Of a DNA stretch of 64,000 nucleotides, positions 8,658-17,809 are shown piece by piece. The stretch lies in the NCBI GenBank assembly GCA_020632955.1, contig JACKEO010000019.1:1-64000 (forward strand), in the 5' to 3' direction. The notes beneath the pieces are model-generated. The model did not search any database. It was given only the letters and a program-made list of their open reading frames with translations, and was not told where the DNA came from. Every line of letters starts with the position of its first letter. Within the stretch, counting starts at the first letter, position 1. Source of the DNA: Alphaproteobacteria bacterium. Its GTDB lineage: Bacteria > Myxococcota_A > UBA796 > GCA-2862545. Both the position numbers and the translations under genes were made by a program.

Positions 8658-9997
8658 GCCGGGGTCTGTCGCGGCGCACCTTCCTGCGCGGCGCGCTCGC
8701 GGGCGGCGGGCTCGCCACGGTGGGCCTGCCCCTGCTCGACGCGATGACCAACCTGGGCGGCACCGCGCACGCCGACGGCACGCCCTTCCCCCAGCGCTTC
8801 GCCCTGTGGTTCTGGGGCAACGGCACCCACCCGGGGAGCTGGGCGCCCGCCACCACCGGCACTGGCTGGCAGGCCACGGGGCTGCTCGCGGGCCTCGCCG
8901 GGCTGGAGGACCAGATCCAGGTGGTGTCGGGCAGCAAGCTGGCCACGAAGGGGGTCAACAACCCGCACGTGGAAGGCGCCTGCGGCATCCTCACGGGGGG
9001 CAACCCGGTCCTGCACCCCGACTACGCGTCCACGAACAACGACTGGGACTACATGACGGTGCCCGCGCCGTCCCTCGACGAGCTGGCCGCCGACCTCGTG
9101 GGCAACCCGGGTCGCCGCTCGCTCACCCTGGGGGTCACCGCGTTGCACGGCGTGAACGGACCGGGCACGGCGGTGCGCTACACCTCGCACCGCGCGCCCT
9201 ACGTCTACAACGCCCCGGTCTTCGACCCCGTGGCCGTCTTCGACGAGCTCTTCGGCCCGCGGCCGCCCGACGCGCTGCGCGCCAGCGTGCTCGACGCGGT
9301 GCTGGAGGACGGCAGGGCCCTGCAGGCGCGCCTGGGCGCCGAGGACCGCGCCCGGGTGGAGCTGCACCTCGAGGCGCTGCGCGACCTGGAGCTGCGCGTG
9401 CGCGAGGGCACCGTCGACCAGACCTGCGCCTCGCCGACCGCGCCGGTGTCGGCTGCCTCCTACCGCGAGAAGGCCCGCCAGCACGCGCAGCTCGTCGCCT
9501 ACGCCTTCGCCTGCGACCTCACGCGCGTGGCCACGATGGAGTTCTCGTCGCCGGCCTCCCACGTCTTCTACCCGGACGTGTACGGCAGCCAGCTCGTCTA
9601 CAACGGCTCGCCCACGAGCTTCCACGAGTACGAGCACAACGTGGGCTACGACAGCTCGGTGCTCACCGGCCTGGCCTACTTCCACGACGTCTTCGGCGAC
9701 TTCCTCCGGGAGCTGCGCGCCGTGCCCGAGGGGGGCGGCAGCGTGCTCGACCACGCCGTGGTGCTGGGCACGTCGGAGGTGGCCGGGGGCGCCGGCCACA
9801 CCTTCGAGGACTTCCCGCTCTTCGTGGCGGGCGGTGGCAACGGCCGGCTGCGTCCCGGGCGGCACGTGCGGCTGAACGGGGGGCTCGCCACGCGCGTGGG
9901 CCTCACCTGCCTGCGCGCCCTGGGCGACACCCGCAGCGGCTGGGGCAGCGAGCAGCTCGCCACCACCAGCGAGATCAGCAGCCTGCTGGCGCCCTGA
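8654..9997 (+). CDS. DUF1552 family Tat-exported protein
   Basis: The 447-residue protein starts at GTG 8654, which overlaps the upstream stop (GTGA). It opens with a twin-arginine signal (LSRRTFLRGALAGGG) followed by Thr-His-Ala-Asp, so it is exported folded. The body matches DUF1552, a sulfatase/DUF1501-like alkaline-phosphatase-superfamily relative: LWFWGNGTHPGSW near the start, LTLGVTALHG in the middle, and the C-terminal block HTFEDFPLFVAGGGNGRLRPG (split here as HTFEDFPLF and GGNGRLRPGRH). It is translationally coupled to the DUF1592 protein, the usual pairing. Its biochemical role is unknown. A decayed fragment of another DUF1552 gene lies at 49291-49487. Confidence 0.85.
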   Translation: MSRGLSRRTFLRGALAGGGLATVGLPLLDAMTNLGGTAHADGTPFPQRFALWFWGNGTHPGSWAPATTGTGWQATGLLAGLAGLEDQIQVVSGSKLATKGVNNPHVEGACGILTGGNPVLHPDYASTNNDWDYMTVPAPSLDELAADLVGNPGRRSLTLGVTALHGVNGPGTAVRYTSHRAPYVYNAPVFDPVAVFDELFGPRPPDALRASVLDAVLEDGRALQARLGAEDRARVELHLEALRDLELRVREGTVDQTCASPTAPVSAASYREKARQHAQLVAYAFACDLTRVATMEFSSPASHVFYPDVYGSQLVYNGSPTSFHEYEHNVGYDSSVLTGLAYFHDVFGDFLRELRAVPEGGGSVLDHAVVLGTSEVAGGAGHTFEDFPLFVAGGGNGRLRPGRHVRLNGGLATRVGLTCLRALGDTRSGWGSEQLATTSEISSLLAP

Positions 9998-10043
9998 GCG
10001 CGGCCCGTGCTGTCCGCGCCTGCCGCGGGTGTCGTCGATCCCA

Positions 10044-10098
10044 CGAGACCGCGTCCCGTGGTGAACACGGGCGGCGGGGAACCCACCCCACGGTCTCG
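10044..10098. terminator. Nested inverted repeat after the DUF1552 gene
   Basis: An outer 8-bp inverted repeat (CGAGACCG 10044-10051 with CGGTCTCG 10091-10098) encloses an inner 6-bp hairpin (CCCGTG 10055-10060, GTGAA loop, CACGGG 10066-10071). It lies 47 bases after the DUF1552 stop and before the next gene, a position suited to a transcription terminator. No T-run follows, so a factor-independent mechanism is uncertain. Confidence 0.4.
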
Positions 10099-10157
10099 CG
10101 GTCCATGCCTGCGAGCGTCCCGGGTCGTCCGGGGCGTCGTCCACTCCGGGAGGGAAG

Positions 10158-10727
10158 ATGAAGACGACACGGTGGGGGGCGGTCTGCGCCCTGGCGATGA
10201 TGGCGTGCGGTCAGGAGGCGCCCGGCGGGCTCGAGCTGGCCGAGGCCCTCGACCTGGCCGGCGAGCCCCTCGATCCCGCGGAGGCGGCCGAGCCCCTGGT
10301 CGCGTCGGAGGACGGCTGGGTCGAGGGCGGCGACGTCACCGACCTGCTGCTCGGCCGCACGGCCCTGGAGGGCGTGTGGACCGGCGAGGAGGGCACCACG
10401 GTGGTGTTCAGCGCGCTGGAGGGCCGGTTCGCGCTGTCGCCCCCCGGCGACGACCTCGGGCTGGTGCTCGTGGAGCTGCCCTCGGGCATCGAGCGCCCCC
10501 TGCGGGCCACCGACCTGCCCACCTGGCCGGCCACGCACGTGGCGGCGCCGGGCGGCACCGCCTTCCAGGCGAGCTTCGACGCGCTCTCGCCGGGCACCAC
10601 CCACGTGGTGCTCGAGGAGCTGGGCGCGCCGCAGGGCTGGACGGCCTGGGCCTGGGACCCGGTGGACGTGCGCGCCCTGGTGGCGCCTACGGAGCGCACG
10701 TCTCCAGGGCTGCTGTCCAGGCGCTGA
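10158..10727 (+). CDS. Predicted lipoprotein, unknown function
   Basis: The 189-residue product has a short lipoprotein signal (ALAMMAC, Cys at residue 17), then an acidic Leu/Glu/Pro-rich segment, then a beta-rich region ending in a Pro/Arg tail. It contains no motif I recognise. Its last 41 bases overlap the 3' end of the convergent cytochrome gene, whose stop is at 10687-10689. The overlapping C-terminal residues (ERTSPGLLSRR) look like arbitrary sequence, so the protein may have been extended into the neighbour by loss of an earlier stop. A GGGAGGG ribosome-binding site seven to eight bases upstream supports the ATG at 10158. Confidence 0.65.
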   Translation: MKTTRWGAVCALAMMACGQEAPGGLELAEALDLAGEPLDPAEAAEPLVASEDGWVEGGDVTDLLLGRTALEGVWTGEEGTTVVFSALEGRFALSPPGDDLGLVLVELPSGIERPLRATDLPTWPATHVAAPGGTAFQASFDALSPGTTHVVLEELGAPQGWTAWAWDPVDVRALVAPTERTSPGLLSRR

Positions 10728-13700
10728 TCAGGGCCACGCCGGCCGCGTCCACCGTGGTGGTGCCGGTGGGGGGCATCTGCCCCTCGCCGCGCAGCGCCAT
10801 GCGCGCGATCAGCGCGCTGGACTCCGGGTGGCCCGGCGCGATCAGCTTCGCGTCGGCGAGCCCGAGGTCCCCCAGCACCGGGTCCACGTCGCACACGCCC
10901 ATCGCGTCGAGCAGCGTGGCGTGGCGGAGATCCGGCCCGGGCAGCGCCCCTCCGGCGCGGTGGCACATGCTTCAGTTGGCCGCGAGGTAGACGCGGGCCC
11001 GCTCGTCGAGGCCGGCGTCGCCCAGCGGGTCGGCCCACGCCGGCAGGTCCACGGGGAGCGCGCCGAGCGGCGGGTCGAAGACGCCGAGGTGGTCGAGCAC
11101 GCGGAGCTGGTTGTCGTCGCCCCCGGGGTAGGCCTGCAGGCGGTTGAGCTGCGCCGGACGCAGGCCCAGGGTGCGGCCTGCCACCGCGGTGTGGCAGCCC
11201 AGGCACGTGGGGGCCGCCGGCACCTCGTGGGGCCGCTGGCAGGCCTCGGGGGTGCCCGGGGGCGTGGCGTCCAGGCAGGCCGTGGTGGCGAAGGTGACGA
11301 GGTCGGCGTCGCTGCCGTCGGCGCGCCACAGGTAGGTGTAGGCGTCCCAGTCGCCGGCGCTGCGGCGCACCAGGAAGCGGGACTCCACCAGGGCGGGCGC
11401 GTCGCCGGCGGTGGGGCGCGGACGCCGGAGCTCCTGCAGGAGGATCGTGCCCACGGGCAGGTCGAGGGCCTCGTCGGCGGCCCTGCGCAGGGCACCCAGG
11501 CCCGCGGGGGCGCGCACCGTGGCGGTGGGGCCCGGCAGCCGCAGGTAGGTGCGGCGGGTGGCGTCGTCGGCCCAGGAGGCCACGCGCGGGTCGAGGGGGA
11601 TCAGGTCGTCGGCGGGCGTGCCCGCGGGCAGGTCGGCGTAGCAGCCGGTGGCGCCCAGGGTGTCGGGGAAGGTGCCCGTGGCGAGGCGCTCCGTGGGCCG
11701 CAGGCGGAGGAGGGTGCCGCCGGGCCGGTCCACGAGGAGCAGCTCGCCGTCGGCGTCCTCGGCGATGGCGACGATCGTGGACGGCACGTCGGCGATCACG
11801 CGGGTGGACACGAGCACGCCCTCCTCGTGCTCCAGCGCCGTGAGCGTCCCGAGTCCGGCGTCGAGGAAGAGGTAGCGGCCCTTGAGGTCGGGGAAGGCCT
11901 CGCCCCGGTAGACGAGGCCGCCGGTGATGCCGGTGGCGCCGGGGGTCTGCGGGTAGGCGTGCACGGCCTCGTCGAAGGTGCGGTCGCAGTCCACCTCGGG
12001 GGCGTGGGTGGTGATCTCGGTGGAGCCCTCCAGGCAGTTCCAGCCGTGGTTGCTGCCCGCCGTGATCAGGTCCACCTCGTGCCAGGACGCGAAGCCCACG
12101 TCGCCGCACCAGAGCCGCCCGTCGGGATCGAAGCTGCAGCGTCGGGGGTTGCGCAGGCCCGAGGCCCACACCTCGGTGCAGGGCGTGTCGCAGAGGAAGT
12201 CGGGCTCGGTGAGGCAGGCGCCGCAGGTGCTTCCGGTGCCCACGAGCGGGTTGTCGGCCGGCACCCCGTAGGCGAGGCCCGCCTCCAGGCGGCCCGGGTC
12301 GACGCGGAGCACCTTGCCCAGGGCGGAACGGGGATCCTGGGCGGTGTTGCCCCCCGTCGCGCCGGCCCCCACCGCCAGGTACAGCATGCCGTCGGGGCCG
12401 AAGAGCAGGGGGCCGCCGGCGTTGGCCGCACCGTCCAGGCGCACCACGAGGACGGGCGTGCCCTTGTTCACGTTCGCCGTGCCGCCCACCGGGGGCTCCA
12501 CGAGGAAGCGCGACACCAGGATGCGGCTGGGGCTGCCGATGGTGCGGCTGGTGTACAGGTGGCCCGTGGTGGCGAAGTCGGGGGCGGGCGCCACCGCGAA
12601 GAGCCCGCCGAGCGCGGGTGCGGTCTGGGCCGCCACGTCGAGCACGGTGGTGCGCACGGCGGGGTCGCGGCGTGACACCGAGATCACGCGGCCGGGCCCC
12701 TCCACCACGTAGAGCGTGTCGGGCTGGCCCGGGGGCGACAGCACGTCCACGGGGAAGGAGAAGCCCGTGGCGAAGGGCGTGGGGTCCACCTCGTACGCCC
12801 AGGTGTCGGGCTCGCCGTCGAGGTGGCAGCCGCTGGGGACCGGGCGGGCGTCGAGCCCGCGGGGACAGCCCTCGCCGCCGGGGCAGTCGGGGCAGTCCTG
12901 GGGGCAGGTCTCGTGGGTCTCGCCGTGGGTGCAGGCGCCGTCGGGACACACCGCGGCGCAGTCGTCGGGACAGGAGGCGGCGTCCTCGTCGTGGGTGCAC
13001 GCCGCGTCGGGACACACGGCGGGGCAGTCGCGGGGGCAGCTGCTGGCGTCCTCGTCGTCGGCGCAGGCGCCGTCGCCGCACGTGGTGGCGCAGTCGTCGG
13101 CGCAGGTGGTGTAGACCTCGTCGTGGGTGCAGGCACCGTCGCCGCAGTCCTTCGGGCAGTCCTCGGGGCAGGCCGCCGCGTCCTCGGCGTGGGTGCAGAA
13201 GCCGTCGCCGCAACCGGCCGGGCAGTCGTCGGGGCAGGCCTCGGCGTCCTCGGCGTGGGTGCAGGCATCGTCGCCGCACGTGGGGGCGCAGTCGTCGGCG
13301 CAGCCCACCGCCGTCTCCGCGTGGGTGCAGGCGCCGTCGCCGCAGTCGGCGGCGCAGTCGTCGGGGCAGTCGGCCGCGGACTCCGCGTGGGTGCAGGCGC
13401 CGTCGCCACAGGTGCCGAGGCAGTCGGCGGGGCAGGAGGCGGCGTCCTCGGTGCCCGTGCAGGCGCCGTCGCCGCAGGTGCCCAGGCAGTCGCCGGGACA
13501 GGAGGTGGCGTCCTCGGCGTGGGTGCAGGCGCCGTCGCCGCAGGTGGCGGGGCAGTCCTGGGGACAGGCCGCAGGGCCCTCGGCGTGGGTGCAGGCGCCG
13601 TCGCCGCAGGTGGCGGGGCAGTCCTCGGGGCAGGCGGCGGCGTCCTCGGTGCCTGTGCAGTCGCCGTCCCCGCACACCACGGCGGGCGGCGGGGAGTCCA

Positions 13701-13827
13701 CGACGTCGGCGGTGTCGCTGTCGTCGCCCTTGCCGTCGGTGTCGGGCGCGGGCGCGCAGGCCACGAGGAGCCACGCCAGGAGCGTGGCGAGGATGCGGGG
13801 GAGGCCGATGGAGGTGCGTGCGCTCAT
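10687..13827 (-). CDS. Secreted GSDH-propeller/diheme cytochrome lipoprotein with in-frame TGA at a haem Cys
   Basis: Paralog A of a tandem pair. It has a lipobox (WLLVAC, Cys 24), an Asp/Thr linker and twelve 22-residue Cys repeats (residues 52-314). A six-bladed propeller of the glucose/sorbosone dehydrogenase type follows (about 325-680), then a C-terminal module resembling the HNE_0200-type diheme family. The first haem motif C875-L-G-C-H is intact. At codon 952 (10972-10974) a TGA stands where paralog B has the first Cys of CSMCH; the frame then stays open for 94 more codons with normal family sequence to the stop at 10687. Total with the TGA read as sense is 1046 residues, against 1044 in B. 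It may be a recent nonsense mutation, an assembly error or a selenocysteine codon. An ATG two codons later could permit reinitiation. The start ATG overlaps the paralog B stop (ATGA). Confidence 0.75.
12886..13674 (-). repeat. Twelve 66-bp units encoding 22-residue Cys repeats (paralog A)
   Basis: Twelve head-to-tail units follow the pattern CGDGxCTxxExxxxCPxDCxx, each with four cysteines and several acidic residues; the last two units begin CPD instead of CGD. The regular Asp/Cys spacing suggests small disulphide-bonded, possibly Ca2+-binding knots forming a rigid stalk between the lipid anchor and the propeller. The metal role is inference. Confidence 0.85.
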
Positions 13828-16800
13828 GGGGTGCAGGTCTCCAGGTCGGCGATCCACGCGGTGAGCAGCGCCACGGCCTCCTCGTGCACCACCGACGTGG
13901 CGAGGGGCGGCATCTGCTCGGGACCGCGGTGGGACACGCGGTGGAGGAGGACCGACGAGGCCGGCGCGCCCGGCGCGATCAGGCGCGCGTCGGGCAGTCC
14001 GAAGTCGCCGCGCACGGGGTCGGCGTCGCACACCATGGTGTCGGCCAGCGCGGTGCCGAAGCGGAAGTCCAGGGAGGGCATCGTGCCGGTGGGCTGGTGG
14101 CACATGCTGCAGTTCGACGCGAGGTAGGCGCGGGCGCGTTCGCCCAGGGGCGCGTCGCCGAAGGGGTCGGGGTAGACCGGCAGGGCCTTGGCCTCGGCGT
14201 CGAGTGGCGGGTCGAAGATGCCCAGGTGGTCGAGCGCGCGCAGCTGGTTGTCGAGGGTGCCGCCGTAGTCCTGCAGGCGGTTGAGCTGCAGGGGGCGGGC
14301 GCCCAGGGTGCGTCCCGCCGCCGTGGTGTGGCAGGCGAAGCACTCGCTGGTGGAGGGGAAATAGTGGGTGAAGGCGCAGGGCTCGGTGGTCTCGTCGCCC
14401 CAGGCGTCGTAGCAGCCGGTGGTGCCCTGGAGCACGAGGTCGGCGTCGCTGCCGTCGGACCGCCAGCGGTAGGTGTAGGCGTCCCAGCGTTCCTCGGAGC
14501 GCCGGATGAGGAAGCGGGTCTCGAGGGGACGCAACGGGGCCAGGCCGCCCGGCGCCGGCACGAAGAACTCCTTCATGAGCAGGCTGCCGTCGGGCAGGTC
14601 GAGGGCCTGCTCCGCGGCCTCCACCGAGCTGCCGAGGCCGGCGGGCAGCTCCACGGTGGCGGTGTCGGAGGGCAGGCGCAGGTAGCGCTTCTTCACCGTG
14701 CCGTCCGACCACAGGGGCGAGGCCACCTCGTAGGGCAGCAGGTCGGGCTGGGGCTGCACGGCGCCGAGGTCGGCGTAGCAGCCGGTCTCCGACAGGGTGC
14801 GGGGGAAGGTGCCCTCGTCGGACGAGCCCGCGGGCTCCAGCTGGTGGAGCGCCCCGAAGGCGTGGTCGACGAAGTAGAGCTCGTGGTCGACGTCCTCGCC
14901 GATGGCCACGATGTAGGCGCTGGTGGACGTGAGCTCGCGGTGGTCGAGCTCGACGCCGTCCTCGTGGGTGAGCGCCCAGATCTGGCCGAGCTGGCTGTCG
15001 GCGAAGATGTACTGGCCCACCAGGTCGGGCAGGTCGCGACCCCGGTACACCACGCCGCCGGTGACCGCCGCCGTGCCCGCGGGGTTCGAGCGGTAGTGGA
15101 GGTAGCTGTGCACGGGCGGACGGGTGGTGCCCTGGGGGGCGCAGGGCTCGTTCTCGTCGTGCATGTCGAAGACGTCGGGGCCCTCGTAGCAGTTCCAGCC
15201 GTAGTTCTGGCCCTTCTCGACGAGGTTGACCTCCTCCCAGGTCACCGAGCCCACGTCGCCGCACCAGAGGCGGTCGTCGGCGTCGAGGCTGCAGCGCCAG
15301 GGGTTGCGGAAGCCGTAGGCCCAGATCTCGCTGCAGGTGTGGTCGCAGCGCAGGTCGGCGTCCATGAAGCAGTCGCCGCAGGCCGACCCGGAGCCCACGA
15401 AGGGGTTGTCGGCCGGGATGCCGTAGGCGAGGCCGTCGGCCGGATGCTTCACGTCGATCCGGAGCACCTTGCCGTGGGGGGTGTCGAGGTGCTGCGCCAG
15501 GGCGCCGTACTCGAAGAAGCTGTCGCCCACCGACAGCAGCAGCATGCCGTCCTTGTCGAAGAGGATCTGCCCGCCGAAGTGCAGGCTGGCCGCCTTGCGC
15601 ATCGCGAGGATCAGCTCGCGGGACCCGGGATCGGCCGTGCCGCCGAAGGGCGGATCGACCGTGAAGCGCTCGAGCTCGGTGCGGATCGGCGCGTTGCGGA
15701 AGCGGGCCACGTAGATGTGGCCCGTCTCGGCGTAGTCGGGCGCGAAGGCCATGCTGAGCAGGCCGCCCTCGCCGTTGACGTGGGTGCCCGGGGAGATGTC
15801 GAGCACCACGCGGCGCTGGGTGGGGTCCTGCCGGCTGATGGCGAGGATGGTGCCCGTGATCTCCACCACGAAGAGGGTGTCGGGCTCGCCGGGGTGGGCG
15901 AGCACCTGCACGGGGCGGGTGAAGCCGGTGGCGAAGGCGGGCGACCTCAGCCGGTAGGCGAAGCTGCCGGGGTCGCCCTCGAGGGCGCAGGCGCTGGGGG
16001 CGGGACGGGCCTCGAGGCCGCGGGGACAGCCCTCGCCGCCGGGGCAGTCGGGGCAGTCCTGGGGGCAGGAGGCGTGGGTCTCGTCGTGGGTGCAGGCGGC
16101 GTCGGGGCAGGTGGCCGGGCAGTCGCCGGGACAGGAGGCGGCGTCCTCGGTGTGGGTGCACAGCAGGTCGCCGCAGTCCTCGGCGCAGTCGCCGGGGCAG
16201 GAGGCGGCGTCCTCGTCGCCCGCGCAGGCGCCGTCGCCGCAGGTGGTGGCGCAGTCGTCGGCGCAGGTGGTGTAGGCCTCGTCGTGGGTGCAGGCGCCGT
16301 CGCCGCAGTCCTTCGGGCAGTCGCCAGGGCAGCGCGCCGCGTCCTCGCCGTGGGTGCAGAGGCCGTCGCCGCACGCCACCGCGCAGTCGCCGGGGCAGGA
16401 GGCGGCGTCCTCGGTGTGGGTGCACCAGCCGTCGCCGCAGTCGTCGGCGCAGTCCTCGGGGCACACGGACGGGGTCTCGGCGTGGGTGCACGCGGCGTCG
16501 CCGCAGGTGGCGCGGCAGTCGCCGGGACAGGACGTCGCGTCCTCGGCGTGGGTGCACCATCCGTCGCCGCAGTCGGCGGCGCAGTCCGCCGCGCAGCTCG
16601 ACGCCGTCTCGCTGTGGGTGCAGGCGCCGTCGCCGCAGGCCGCGGGGCAGTCGCCGGGGCAGGCCTCGGGGTCCTCGGTGTGGGTGCACCATCCGTCGCC
16701 GCAGTCGGCGGCGCAGTCGGCGGGGCACACCGCGGCCTGCTCGCTGTGGGTGCAGGCGCCGTCGCCGCAGGTGGAGGCGCAGTCGGCCGCGCAGCCCACG

Positions 16801-16958
16801 GCGTCCTCGGTGGCGTCGCAGATGGCGTCACCGCACACCACCTCGGGGGTGTCGACCACGTCGGTGTCGACCGTGTCGCCGGGGCCCTTGCCCTCGTCGG
16901 GGGTGCATCCTGCCAGCACCACCAGGGCGCACAGGACGGCGCGCGCTGCTCCACCCAT
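13824..16958 (-). CDS. Secreted GSDH-propeller/diheme cytochrome lipoprotein, intact paralog
   Basis: Paralog B has 1044 residues. The start ATG at 16958 follows a GGGAGG site seven bases upstream. A lipobox (VVLAGC, Cys 18) and an Asp/Thr linker precede twelve 22-residue Cys repeats (residues 42-304). A PQQ-type glucose/sorbosone dehydrogenase-like beta-propeller (about 315-670) contains DFATTGH-like blade motifs, here AFAPDYAETGHIYVARF. The C-terminal region (about 690-1044) resembles the HNE_0200-type diheme module, with LSETGCYADL, ASPLWSDGTVKKRYLRLP and two haem motifs, C873-F-A-C-H and C950-S-M-C-H. It is probably an outer-membrane-anchored dehydrogenase passing electrons to two c-type haems; the substrate is unknown. 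Its stop overlaps the paralog A start, and it lies 26 bases after the HAD gene. Confidence 0.85.
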   Translation of the reverse strand: MGGAARAVLCALVVLAGCTPDEGKGPGDTVDTDVVDTPEVVCGDAICDATEDAVGCAADCASTCGDGACTHSEQAAVCPADCAADCGDGWCTHTEDPEACPGDCPAACGDGACTHSETASSCAADCAADCGDGWCTHAEDATSCPGDCRATCGDAACTHAETPSVCPEDCADDCGDGWCTHTEDAASCPGDCAVACGDGLCTHGEDAARCPGDCPKDCGDGACTHDEAYTTCADDCATTCGDGACAGDEDAASCPGDCAEDCGDLLCTHTEDAASCPGDCPATCPDAACTHDETHASCPQDCPDCPGGEGCPRGLEARPAPSACALEGDPGSFAYRLRSPAFATGFTRPVQVLAHPGEPDTLFVVEITGTILAISRQDPTQRRVVLDISPGTHVNGEGGLLSMAFAPDYAETGHIYVARFRNAPIRTELERFTVDPPFGGTADPGSRELILAMRKAASLHFGGQILFDKDGMLLLSVGDSFFEYGALAQHLDTPHGKVLRIDVKHPADGLAYGIPADNPFVGSGSACGDCFMDADLRCDHTCSEIWAYGFRNPWRCSLDADDRLWCGDVGSVTWEEVNLVEKGQNYGWNCYEGPDVFDMHDENEPCAPQGTTRPPVHSYLHYRSNPAGTAAVTGGVVYRGRDLPDLVGQYIFADSQLGQIWALTHEDGVELDHRELTSTSAYIVAIGEDVDHELYFVDHAFGALHQLEPAGSSDEGTFPRTLSETGCYADLGAVQPQPDLLPYEVASPLWSDGTVKKRYLRLPSDTATVELPAGLGSSVEAAEQALDLPDGSLLMKEFFVPAPGGLAPLRPLETRFLIRRSEERWDAYTYRWRSDGSDADLVLQGTTGCYDAWGDETTEPCAFTHYFPSTSECFACHTTAAGRTLGARPLQLNRLQDYGGTLDNQLRALDHLGIFDPPLDAEAKALPVYPDPFGDAPLGERARAYLASNCSMCHQPTGTMPSLDFRFGTALADTMVCDADPVRGDFGLPDARLIAPGAPASSVLLHRVSHRGPEQMPPLATSVVHEEAVALLTAWIADLETCTP
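16047..16835 (-). repeat. Twelve 66-bp units encoding 22-residue Cys repeats (paralog B)
   Basis: The unit and copy number are the same as in paralog A. Several units here begin CGDGWCTH rather than CGDGACTH. Units 8-10 contain a stretch (about 16240-16321) almost identical at DNA level to 13078-13155 in paralog A, with two mismatches visible over roughly 80 bases, while the surrounding units differ much more. Confidence 0.85.
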
Positions 16959-16984
16959 GATCCAACCTCCCGAGGGGTGGGTAG

Positions 16985-17809
16985 TCACCCGCCCGTGCCG
17001 CCGGGTCGAGGAACGGGCCCGGGCAGCAGCGACGCGAGGATCCGACCGAGCGAGGCCGAGTCCGTCACGGTGTGCGTTGCAAGGGCGACCAGGGGAGGGC
17101 AGCGTCCCACCACCGCCACGCGCCACCGTGCCTCGGCGAACAGTGGCAGGTCGTTGGCGTTGTCGCCCGCCGCCAGCACCCGGTCGGCGGGCCAGCCCGT
17201 GCGCGCGAGCAGGCGTCGCAGGGCCACCCCCTTGTCCACGCCGCGCGGCAGCACGTCGCGGTAGCGTCGCCCCGTGGGCGTGTAGCTGTACGGCAGCTCC
17301 CCGGCGAAGCGGGCGTCGAGGGCCAGGGCCACCTCGGGCTCGGCGGTGAACACGATCTTCACGAGGTCGTCGGGGGCCTCGGGCAGCACGTCGAGCGGAG
17401 TGAAGTCGATGCCCTCGCTGGTGCCGAGGAAGCGGCCGGCCGCATTGGGGCGCCACATGGCCTGGGTGGTGGCCGTGTAGAGCTGGATGGCGACGTCGGG
17501 CTCGGGCAGGGCGCGGGCCAGGGCGTCGGCCACGTGGGCGGGGTCGAGGGTGCGCGTGACGCGGGCCTCGGTGTCGTCGGGGGCGAGCACGGTCTGGCCG
17601 CCACAGCACACCAGCCACGGACGGAAGGGCAGCGCCGCCAGCGCGGGCAGGGTGGCGGCGAGGATGCGGCCGGTGGCGATCACCACGTGCACGCCCTGCG
17701 CGTGGGCTGCGGCGAGCGCAGCCACGGCCTCGGGCGCCATCTGGTGGTCGGGGCCGAGGAGGGTGCCGTCGAGGTCGAGCACCCACACCGCAGGCAGGGC
17801 GCCGCTCAC
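16985..17809 (-). CDS. HAD-superfamily (Cof-type) phosphatase
   Basis: The 274-residue protein has the haloacid dehalogenase motifs in order. Motif I is DLDGTLL near residue 11, with the nucleophile and acid Asp residues. Motif II is VVIATGR near 44, followed by a Cof-type cap. Motif III Lys is in RGVDKGVALRRLL, and motif IV is AAGDNANDLPLF. Family members dephosphorylate sugar phosphates, nucleotides or cofactors in the cytoplasm; the specificity is not visible. The GTG start at 17809 overlaps the mnmG stop (GTGA), so it is translationally coupled to mnmG. It precedes the two cytochrome genes by 26 bases. Confidence 0.85.
   Translation of the reverse strand: MSGALPAVWVLDLDGTLLGPDHQMAPEAVAALAAAHAQGVHVVIATGRILAATLPALAALPFRPWLVCCGGQTVLAPDDTEARVTRTLDPAHVADALARALPEPDVAIQLYTATTQAMWRPNAAGRFLGTSEGIDFTPLDVLPEAPDDLVKIVFTAEPEVALALDARFAGELPYSYTPTGRRYRDVLPRGVDKGVALRRLLARTGWPADRVLAAGDNANDLPLFAEARWRVAVVGRCPPLVALATHTVTDSASLGRILASLLPGPVPRPGGTGG

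Noticed and set aside
12886..16835. CRISPR-like periodicity of 66 bases
   Set aside because: The periodicity is within coding sequence and is fully explained by 22-residue protein repeats.
12618..17264. A 1548-codon open frame on the + strand across the Cys-repeat genes
   Set aside because: Antisense shadow. The repeated Val-Gly-Ala pattern simply mirrors the 66-bp repeats on the other strand, and the - strand frames have signals, domains and coupled starts.
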